A stretch of DNA of 64,000 nucleotides, from assembly GCF_018596315.1 (NCBI RefSeq), contig NZ_JAHEAG010000010.1, positions 62,001 through 126,000 of the forward strand. The letters run 5' to 3'. Both the position numbers and the translations under genes were made by a program. Under the pieces are notes generated by a model. It saw only the letters and a program-made list of their open reading frames with translations. It made no database searches and was not told where the DNA came from. Positions 1-8,700 of this stretch are shown here, one piece after another (the stretch's first letter is position 1; each line of letters starts with the position of its first letter). The DNA is from Bradyrhizobium sp. SRL28 (GTDB lineage Bacteria; Pseudomonadota; Alphaproteobacteria; Rhizobiales; Xanthobacteraceae).

Positions 1-110
1 CGCAGGATAGCTGTAAAATTCGCTGCGCTGCAAGGCAGGCACCGCAGGCGTTATTGCAGGTCTGGCGGGTAAAATTCGAATGCGCTATGGCACGGGTTGA
101 GGTGAATGCC

Positions 111-1130
111 ATGACTGAAGGACGCTACCGGCTGATCGGTTCGACCGCATCGCCTTATGCCATCAAGCTTCGCGCCTTGCTGCGATACCGAAGAATCCCG
201 TTCGATTGGGTCATCATGACCAAGGCGCTGCGCAAGGCGACCGAGCATTTGCGGCCCAATCTGATTCCGGTGCTGCAGTATCCCGACGGGACCTATCACG
301 GTGAGACCACGACGCTGGCTTATAATCTAGAGAACCGCCACAAGGAACGCTCCGTCATTCCCGATGACAAGGCGGTCGCCTTTATCTGCGATCTCCTGGA
401 AGACCTCGCCGACGAATGGGCAGTGAAGCCGCTGTTTCTCTATCGCTGGTGGGATCCGGAAGACCAGGCCTATGTCTCGCGCTGGGCCGGCGAGGAGTGG
501 TCGGTATCGGAGGCGACGACTGGCAGTGCGGAGGAGATCGAGCAGTTCCGGCAGCGGCAGATTTCGCGCATGGTCATTCTCGGCGCGACGGCGGAGAACA
601 AGCCGCTGCTGGAAGAGAGCTATCTGCGGATGCTGGCCGCGTTCGAGCCGCATGTCGGCATGACCAGCTATCTGTTCGGAAGCCGGCCATCGCTCGCCGA
701 TTTCGCCTGGTTCGGTCAGCTCAGCGAGATGGCGACCGACCCGACGCCGATGCGGATCATGCGCGCGAAGGCGCCGTTTACCGATCACTGGGTGCGGCGG
801 CTCGATGATGCATCGGGGGTGGAAGGGGAGTGGTGTCCGCGTGAACAAGCGCTTGGTGGCATGGCCGAGGCGCTATTGAGAATTGCCGGCGAACTATATC
901 TGCCGTTCCTGGTCGCCAATGCCGAAGCCTTTGCCAAAGGCCTTGAGCGGCTGGAGATGAATGTCTGGGGCCTGCCTTATGCGCTGGCGCCGTTCAAATA
1001 TCAGGTCAGGTGCCTGCAGCAGCTTCGCGACAAGTTTTCAGCGCTCGACGAGGGCGGCCGCGCTGCGTTGCGGCCGGTGCTGGAGCGCACCCGGTGCTGG
1101 CAGCATTTGGCGAGTAGCCAGGCGTTTTAA
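111..1130 (+). CDS. glutathione S-transferase family protein
   Basis: Predicted 339-residue cytosolic GST-like protein. The N-terminal thioredoxin-like half shows STASPYAIKLR (about residues 11-21) at the usual active-site position, a cis-Pro region in NLIPVLQYPDG and a GETTTL glutathione-contact-like segment. The helical C-terminal half carries LFGSRPSLADFAWFG, matching the conserved SLADF capping region of GST C-terminal domains. It is longer than a typical GST (200-230 aa) because of a C-terminal extension of over 100 residues with no motif I recognise. ATGs at 54 and 87 are also in frame; 111 is preferred because the GST fold begins about five residues later. It converges with the large leftward gene. 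The substrate cannot be predicted. Confidence 0.82.
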   Translation: MTEGRYRLIGSTASPYAIKLRALLRYRRIPFDWVIMTKALRKATEHLRPNLIPVLQYPDGTYHGETTTLAYNLENRHKERSVIPDDKAVAFICDLLEDLADEWAVKPLFLYRWWDPEDQAYVSRWAGEEWSVSEATTGSAEEIEQFRQRQISRMVILGATAENKPLLEESYLRMLAAFEPHVGMTSYLFGSRPSLADFAWFGQLSEMATDPTPMRIMRAKAPFTDHWVRRLDDASGVEGEWCPREQALGGMAEALLRIAGELYLPFLVANAEAFAKGLERLEMNVWGLPYALAPFKYQVRCLQQLRDKFSALDEGGRAALRPVLERTRCWQHLASSQAF

Positions 1131-1194
1131 TCGGACATCAACCCGCCAAGGCGGCTGTCGCCACGATATTACCCATCTTTTCATTGGGCTGATC

Positions 1195-4100
1195 TCATAG
1201 CTGCTTTTGCCGGCGCCTCATCTCGGCGGCAATCATCGACTCATCCTGGCGTAAAGAAAACCGCCGGGCATTGGCAAGCGCCTCATTCCAAGCGACCAGG
1301 GCCTGGTCTTGTTGACCATCTAGCCAGTGTGCCACGCCGGTCCACAGCCCGTATTGCGCCGCTCCCAAAGGAAAAACGCGGTGATAGCGGTAGAGTTCTT
1401 TGAGCGCTTGGCGCTCCCAGTATGGCCATTGATCGTATTCGCGGGAGAGCCCAGCTTCGCGACCGCGCAAAAGTACCTCAGCTACACCACAGATCCCAAC
1501 CAATGTGCTATGCGAAGTCGGTCTGCGCTGCTCGCGCAGCAGCCGTAGGGTCTCAGTCGCAGCCTCAACGCTTTCGACGTGAAGGCCAACACGAGCGAGA
1601 GCCAGCGCGAGCGCTCCCCTCGCGGAGATCTGCGCCGCAAGATCAACAGATCCCAGCATCGCGGACGTAATCAATCGAAGGATGTCCACTGCCTCGCGAG
1701 GACGATCTGTATGAAGCACGCATAACGCCTTGCATCGAAGAGCCCAGATCTCTTGCTGGATATTCCCCGCGTTCTGCGCGCGTGACAGCAGCGCGAGTGC
1801 CGTTTGCTCCAGGGCGCTTAGATCGCCGCGGTAGTAGAGCGACCAGAAACGCATACCTTGTGCATTACACCAACCCAGCTGGTCTCCAGCCTTTGCAGAC
1901 AATTCCTGGGACTTGTTCAGAAGATGGTCGACCATCAACCAATCGCAGCGCCCAATGCGCCAGAGTGCGTCCAGAATACACACGTGAGAATGAACTGCGG
2001 GGTCAGCTAAAGCGATAGCGACCCGTTCTGCCCTCGCAATGAAATAGTCGCAGGCACCCTGCCAACCCAAGAAAGAAAGACCGCATCCCAACTGGGAAGA
2101 CGCGACCGCCAGTTCGACCGAAGATCCAATACGTTCGGAATGCACTACGGCCCCAATAAGATTGCACATACCGCGGGAGTAGCGCAGCTCGAAATAGTCG
2201 ACAGTCGCTGCCTGGTTGAGGCAACGAGCAATCTCTTTTTCCCAGGCGCGCAGATCCGTTCGCTGCCACTTCGTGGATGGAGGAAAAGCCTGCTGCAGGG
2301 CTAACCGCAATGCACGTCCTATAAGGCGGATTATAGTCGTTGTCGGTGAACGGGGAACCGGTTGGCCCGCCACGTTGAGCGCACGTCTCACGGCAACGCC
2401 CTGAGCGTGAATGTCTCCGCGCCCGTAATGCGCCTCCGCGAGCTGTCTGTGCCAGCGCACCGCTTGAAGCCTTTGCTCGGCTGACCTGGGTTGCTGGCGC
2501 GACTCATGACTAAAGCAGATCCCTAAAAACGCTTCGACCTCTCGAAATGCTCCGACCTGGAGGGCGCGGGTGGCAGCTAGATCAGCGTATTTGACAGCTT
2601 TTTTAATATCTCCAGCAGCCTCAAAGTGCTGAACAAGAGCTGCGGTTTCCAATGCTGCGGTTGCTGATTGATTCGACTCGATCCAGTTAGCCAATCGTCC
2701 ATGAAGGCGTTGCTGAGCGTCGACCGAGATTAAGCTATACACGACGTCGCGAATTTGGTCGTGGCGAAACTCGTATTCCCCTGGACCAGCTCCATGTCTC
2801 ACGAGATGCATGGCCAGCAGTGTTTCGATAGCATTCGCGATCGTATCGTGATGCAGTTCCTCATTGAGCAATACTTGAAGATCGGTGATGCCGAACGAAC
2901 GTCCTACTACCGCGGCGGCCTTCAGAATGTTAAATGGTGCGGTATCCAGGAGATCGACGCGCTCGCGGATGACTCGTTCCACGCCTTCGAAGTAACGAAG
3001 TTCGTCGAGCGGGCGGATGGGGCGCCAGAAACCGTCACGCACCGCGACAAGGCCCTCGCTCTTGAGAGCTATTGAAATCTCCTCAGCGAAGAATGGATTG
3101 CCTCCGGCCAAAGCTGAGATGCGGCCGGCAAGTTCTTGATGCGGCGGCGCGCCCCGCAGAGTGCGAGCGACTATTTCGCGGATGGATGCTTCACCGAGTT
3201 CTTCCAGGTCCAGTATCTGACAAAATCGGGCTGGATCGTCGGCTTCCCGTCTGGTGGCATTCAGTCGAGCTGCCTCGGCACGCCGTCGCAAACTTTTAAG
3301 TTCTTCCGGAATCTCTTCAAGGCGCACGCACACGATCAATAGTAACGATGAAAGGGATCCAAGGATCCATTCGATGAGACGCCACGACGCAGAATCGAGC
3401 CACTGGCTGTCTTCTAATACTAACACAAAAGGACGCGGCGCCAGGACACCTACCAAGTCGCCGAGAAGACGCATTGTGGCGTCGCCACGGTGTGGCCCCT
3501 CCAGATGTCGCGTACCTTCGTTTTCAGAGATCGCAATGCCTAACACGCCGCCAAGCAACGGCAGTCGCTTGACAACATCTGGAAGCTCTTGGACGCGTGC
3601 TCTGACCGTTTCAAGCACGGTGAATCCATTGCAGTCAGGAGGTAAACCAAGGAGGGACGCAAGCACTCTCCGCCAGGGCAGGAGAGACGTTCGACGATCC
3701 TCGCGTTCAGCTCGCGCGATCGAGACTGGTGTCCCGATCACTTGCAGTTCGTCCGTGAAAGCCGTGACCAATGCGGTTTTCCCAATGCCCGGCTCGCCTA
3801 GAACAGCGAGCAAGCGTGTACCTCCATTGCGTGTTTCTTCGAATGTCCGCTTCAAAACCGCTAGTTCACTTTCCCGGCCAATTAGCGTGGAAGGGCCGGC
3901 GACGGCGGGTCGGGGTTCCAATGGACGAAATACGGCGGCCATATCGCCGAGCCCGTCGAGCTGCAACGTGCCTTGTTGCTCGAAGTCAAAAGTTGTTCGA
4001 TTAGCGCGTTCTGTCGGTGCGTCGCAAATGACGCCTGCAGCTAATGCCGTCATTAGCCGCGCTGCCCGATTCACGGGGGCACCATGGACCATCAGTTGAC

Positions 4101-5220
4101 GCCGGCGCTCGCTTCCGACAACGCAAAAAAGCGCGTGACCAGTTGCTACGCCAATAGATGCGGAGAGTTCCAGCCTCTTGATAGTCTGATCCATTGCGCG
4201 ACCGGTATCGATGGCACGAAAAGGATCGTCGCGATGGAAGCTTCCGCGCGAACCAAATACGCCGCTGAAAATCAGACCCTTCTCGTCATGGTACAATTCC
4301 CCCGGCGGCCCACCTCGTGCTCGCAAGTTCTCTTGGAGCGACACGCAGAGGGCTTGCAGCCGAGCGAGTGCGATTGGAGTGCGAAGATCTAAACCGGTAA
4401 TTCGTGCAAAAACGGCCGAAACTGGTCGTATCTCGTGGATCGCACCTAGCAGGCTGTCAATTTCATAACCTTCGAGGCCGATTGAAAGTTCGCGAGATAC
4501 AGCTGTGGAATCGTGGCCTAGTAACGCCGCTCGGAGTTGCGGTGGCAGGAACGAGGTCAACCAATCCAAGGGCGGACGCGTCGAAGGGAATTCAGGGTGC
4601 TTCTCCAGCACGTCGCCAGAACTGCGCACCTGAGCATGCGCCAATGCTTGCGCCGCGGCGTCGGATAGTACGTACTCGCGAGGACGAGCAAGCGCTTGGG
4701 ACGTTGCCGCTTGAATGAGGGCATCGCCACCCGCGACCAGATTCCAGACAGGCTGACCTCCAAGAGCTGCAGCCCAGAGGCTCCCAGCGCCTACACCGAC
4801 GTGCAGGGCGGGGTCGGTTTCAGCGGTCGAAGCGTCTCCAATATTGTCACGGCAGATCGCCTCGGCGCAGGCGGCTGCGGCGCGAACTGCGTTTTCGAGA
4901 TCGTCGCCGTCCGCCGCCCAATAAGCAACCAAAGAGTCTCCCTCAAAGTACAGCACTTCACCGCCCCGATCGCAGATTTGATCCGCGCACCGTCCGTAGG
5001 AGAGGCTCAGCAGTCTCGAAATTTTCTCCAGCCCTGCTTGCCCGCGTCGAGCAAGCTGTTCAACCAAGGCCGTATACCTGGACACGTCAACAAATAGGAC
5101 GGCAGCGGCGAACTCAACGGCCGCGGGCCGGTCACCGCTAGCGCCGTGAATTCTACCGAGGAGCTTCAACGGCAAGAAGCTCTCAAGTAGATCGGTCTCT
5201 TTCATCGCTTCTCCCCTCAT
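1195..5220 (-). CDS. class III cyclase-like / AAA ATPase / TPR signalling protein
   Basis: A 1341-residue protein of the family that joins adenylate/guanylate cyclase-like domains to a STAND-like ATPase and helical repeats. Residues about 36-190 form a first cyclase-like domain (LFVDVSRYTALVEQ, YFEGDSLVAYW). Residues about 265-430 form a second, more diverged one (VFARITGLDL, SIGVATGHAL, VNRAARLMTA). The ATPase follows, with Walker A GEPGIGKT (about 475-482) and a Walker B-like LVLEDSQW near 600. The rest is helical and TPR-like. Only the first cyclase domain keeps the Asp of FVDVS; the second has ARITG there, so cyclase activity is uncertain and the second domain may be regulatory. An ATG five codons downstream is an alternative start. 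Its third positions look less GC-rich than the catabolic genes to the right. It is transcribed away from the GMC fusion gene across about 500 bp, so a regulatory link is possible but unproven. Confidence 0.8.
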   Translation of the reverse strand: MRGEAMKETDLLESFLPLKLLGRIHGASGDRPAAVEFAAAVLFVDVSRYTALVEQLARRGQAGLEKISRLLSLSYGRCADQICDRGGEVLYFEGDSLVAYWAADGDDLENAVRAAAACAEAICRDNIGDASTAETDPALHVGVGAGSLWAAALGGQPVWNLVAGGDALIQAATSQALARPREYVLSDAAAQALAHAQVRSSGDVLEKHPEFPSTRPPLDWLTSFLPPQLRAALLGHDSTAVSRELSIGLEGYEIDSLLGAIHEIRPVSAVFARITGLDLRTPIALARLQALCVSLQENLRARGGPPGELYHDEKGLIFSGVFGSRGSFHRDDPFRAIDTGRAMDQTIKRLELSASIGVATGHALFCVVGSERRRQLMVHGAPVNRAARLMTALAAGVICDAPTERANRTTFDFEQQGTLQLDGLGDMAAVFRPLEPRPAVAGPSTLIGRESELAVLKRTFEETRNGGTRLLAVLGEPGIGKTALVTAFTDELQVIGTPVSIARAEREDRRTSLLPWRRVLASLLGLPPDCNGFTVLETVRARVQELPDVVKRLPLLGGVLGIAISENEGTRHLEGPHRGDATMRLLGDLVGVLAPRPFVLVLEDSQWLDSASWRLIEWILGSLSSLLLIVCVRLEEIPEELKSLRRRAEAARLNATRREADDPARFCQILDLEELGEASIREIVARTLRGAPPHQELAGRISALAGGNPFFAEEISIALKSEGLVAVRDGFWRPIRPLDELRYFEGVERVIRERVDLLDTAPFNILKAAAVVGRSFGITDLQVLLNEELHHDTIANAIETLLAMHLVRHGAGPGEYEFRHDQIRDVVYSLISVDAQQRLHGRLANWIESNQSATAALETAALVQHFEAAGDIKKAVKYADLAATRALQVGAFREVEAFLGICFSHESRQQPRSAEQRLQAVRWHRQLAEAHYGRGDIHAQGVAVRRALNVAGQPVPRSPTTTIIRLIGRALRLALQQAFPPSTKWQRTDLRAWEKEIARCLNQAATVDYFELRYSRGMCNLIGAVVHSERIGSSVELAVASSQLGCGLSFLGWQGACDYFIARAERVAIALADPAVHSHVCILDALWRIGRCDWLMVDHLLNKSQELSAKAGDQLGWCNAQGMRFWSLYYRGDLSALEQTALALLSRAQNAGNIQQEIWALRCKALCVLHTDRPREAVDILRLITSAMLGSVDLAAQISARGALALALARVGLHVESVEAATETLRLLREQRRPTSHSTLVGICGVAEVLLRGREAGLSREYDQWPYWERQALKELYRYHRVFPLGAAQYGLWTGVAHWLDGQQDQALVAWNEALANARRFSLRQDESMIAAEMRRRQKQL

Positions 5221-5727
5221 CGCAGAAGCAGAAAGTGCCAGGTAGTGGCAACTTCACCGATTGCTCGTGCCCTCGATAGGAATGAGGGATAGCCGCGTGA
5301 GAGAGTAGCTGCCAACAGCCTTACGATATCATCGACATTCGCGAGTTCGTAAATTGATTAGATCCGCGCTTACCAACATTAACGCCCGGCGTAAGCCTAC
5401 GGTAGAATCTTCGCAGGTCAACGTTGTGGGGGTGCCCTGAGATATTCGCGCTCGATTTCGTTGGGAGTAGAATGACTTACCCGCTTTTGCGAACTCTCCC
5501 GCAAGTCGTAGGTGGCTCATTGGAAATCAGGAGGTGGTTACTGCAAAAGTCGACAAAATCCGCTAAAGTGATCCCATCTGCAACTGGACCGCGCGGCCCC
5601 TCGAAGAAGCGTTATGCCGGGTCGTGAGAACAGAGCGGTCCCCCTTGATCTATGAAGATACCGGCGGTTGTCGGATGGAGTTCGCTTGCTTGTTGCTTCT
5701 CTGGTTTGTTAGCCGAGGAGGAAGAAG
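5221..5727. other. divergent intergenic region, no gene seen
   Basis: About 507 bp between the start codons of the cyclase/ATPase gene (-) and the GMC fusion gene (+). Short reading frames exist on both strands but none has a convincing ribosome site or recognisable product. Promoters for both genes must lie here. A ribosome-binding sequence GAGGAGGAAG lies a few bases before the ATG at 5728. I see no strong palindrome. Confidence 0.6.
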
Positions 5728-8700
5728 ATGTCGGCAGGCCTAGACACGGACTCGAGAACGGCCTGGATTTCGCAGGGTTTCGAGCGCCTCATTGATCGAG
5801 TGCGCAAGGCGCCCACCGCGATCCATTTCGAGATACTCATCATCGGCAGCGGTTATGGCGGCGCGATCGCGGCGGACACATTTGCCCGCTGCGGAGCAGC
5901 GGTCACCGTTGGCGTGCTTGAACGCGGCAAGGAATACCTTCCGGGCTCATTTCCGACCGGCCTGGGCGAGTTGCCAGGGCACATACGCCAAAACAATAAT
6001 AAGGAAGGTCTCTTCGATATCAGGCTCGGGGAAGAGGTCACCACGGTCGTTGCAAACGGCGTCGGCGGTGGCTCGCTGATCAACGCAGGGGTTATGGAAG
6101 CGCCCACGCCGAGCGTGTTTCAGACCGGATGGCCAAGTTCTCTCCAGAATTTATCGACCTGGGAATCGCATTTCGATGAGGCACGCGATCTTCTCGGGGC
6201 ACGCATCAACGGCCTTCGCAACACAATCGAGGATCATATTGACGGCGTACCGCAAAAATTCCAGGCATTGAGCGCTATCGCGCCTACCGGCACATTTCGC
6301 CCAGCAGCAATTACGATAGCGATGAAGGGTTCGAAAAGCTCGGGCAACGTTAACCTCAATAAATGCGTGCGTTGCGGCGATTGCGCTACCGGGTGCAACT
6401 TCGGAGCCAAGAACTCGCTGGACGTCAATTTGCTCGTGCGCGCGCAGCAATCCAAAGCCGAAATCTTCAGCGGAGCGACCGTCCTTAGTATTGAGAAGGA
6501 GGGCAGCGGTTGGATCGTCAACACTGTCCATACCAACGCCGCGCTCCGTAAGCGCGACGGAGAAGTGCGGAGGATACGCGCGCGGAAGGTCGTGCTGGCA
6601 GCCGGGACTCTTGGTTCAACCGAGATCCTGCTACGCTCGCGCGATCTAGGGCTGCACGTGTCCGATATGCTCGGCAAGCGCTGCTCGACGAACGGAGATA
6701 TGTTGATCGCCGACTACGCGACCGCTGCTGCGGTGCACACGGTGGCGGACGAAACGGTTCAGCCTTCGACTCGCGCGATCGGTCCGACGATCACCGGTGT
6801 CGTCGACCTTCGCGCCACCGACGGCGTCGTGATCGAGGAAATGTCAGTTCCGGCGGGGTTGCGCATAGCGTTCTCTGAAGTCTTCGCCACGGTCAATACG
6901 TTGCACGGCCTAGCCGAGGCGGATACGTCGAAACACGTTCGCGGGTTTCCGAACGATGATCTATATGTCGCCTCCGCCGCACGGGTGGAACATTCCGCGC
7001 TTTACGCAGTCATGGGTGACGACGGCGCGGCCGGCACCATCGAGATCAATGACGATTCTGGGATGGCGTATCCCGACGGCACCGCCGAGCTCCGTTGGGA
7101 CAAGCTGCAAGATTTGCCCTTGTTCGACGCACAGGTAAAGAGGCTCGCAGACCTCACCGAAAGCACGGGCGGTCGGGTGATTCCCAATCCCGTCTGGAAG
7201 TTGCTTCCGGCGGAACTCACCTGGTTGCTTAAAGATAAGCGCGGGCCCCTCACAACTGTGCATCCGCTTGGCGGTTGCGCCATGGGCGACACCAGCGCCA
7301 CCGGCGTGGTCGACAACATCGGCCGCGTGTTCTCAAAGAACGCCTCCAGCGATGTGCATGACGGGCTCGTTGTGCTCGACGGTTCGATCATTCCGACCGC
7401 GCTCGGCACGAACCCTGCGCTCACGATCTCGGCAGTAGCGCTGCGCGCGGCGAAAGCGCTCGCGACCGATTGGGGTTACGCCGTCGGGCCGTCCCCCGCA
7501 GCCGGCGCGCCGCTCACCCGGCCCTTCTTCCGTTCGACCGATGTGGCCGCTCAGCTACCGTCAACCGAAGTGGAAATCATAGAGCGACTCGCTGGACCAG
7601 TGAATTTCGCACCGAATGGAGGGCCGGCGCAGACGCGCATCGTCGAACTGACGCTCCGTTTCAGCCCGAAGGTGCTCGCGCAACTCACGTCTGGCAATAG
7701 TGGCAGTCCTAGCTTGCTGGTCGCAACTGACACAGCAGATTTCAAGGTCCGAAGCAGTATCCGGATCTTTCCAGTGATCGAGTGGGAGCAGCTTCGGAAG
7801 AATTGGACTCCGCCACGCTTGCTGGAACAGAAGCTGGACGCGATCGCGGACTTCAGCGCTCCGCTGACAGGTACCCTGCGAATCTTCGAACGTCAGAACA
7901 GTTGCGGTCTTGGACGCATTTGGCGTGCGGGCAAAGCGTGGATACTGAATCGCGGCCTGCGCGACACTTATCAAGCGATCATCGACGGTGACGGCGGACC
8001 TGGACTATGGTCGCGTATCAAGTCGGGAATCGCCATCGCGAGCCGCTCAGGCGAGATACGGGCGTTTGTTTACGACCTCACCGTCGGCCCGCCGGATGCC
8101 GGCGCCAAGATTGCGCTCGCAGGCAACAGCATAGTCGGCACCAAGACCTTCACCTATGAGCGGCGCTGCAACCCGTGGCGTCAGCTCATGAACGTTGCGG
8201 TTGAAACGTTCCCCGGCGCAAGCGGCACCGATAAGGGGGTGTTGAAGTTGGATCTGCATTACTTGGCGCGGATCGGCGTGCCGCTGTTTCGAATAACGCA
8301 CCAGCGAAATGGCGTAAGCGCGCTTGGCGACCTCGTAACGTTCCTCGGTTACGTCGTCCGGCTGCTGCTCGGCCTGCATATCTGGAGCTTCCGCGCCCCC
8401 GATAAGGATACGGACCCGGCGAATGACGTCTTGAATCTACTTCCGCCACGCACGCTTGCCCTTCCGGGGGGTGGCTCCGTCGATGCGGAGATCCGCCCCC
8501 CCATCTCGATTGCTCCGGAAGCGCCCGAGGGTGGGGATGGAAAGAAAAAAGTTGCTGGCGACGTGCTGCTCACGCGTTACCCATATCCCAACACCTCCAA
8601 ACGGCCTCTCGTGATGTTCCATGGCTACAGCGCCGGCGGCACAACGTTCGCGCATCACGCGGTTAATCCGAACTTCGCGAGCCATTTCTGGAAGACCGGC

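Noticed and set aside
1195..5220. Anti-phage STAND/Avs-type defence protein
   Set aside because: ATPase plus repeats is suggestive, but the cyclase-like N-terminus fits the widespread signalling family and no nuclease or other effector domain is visible.
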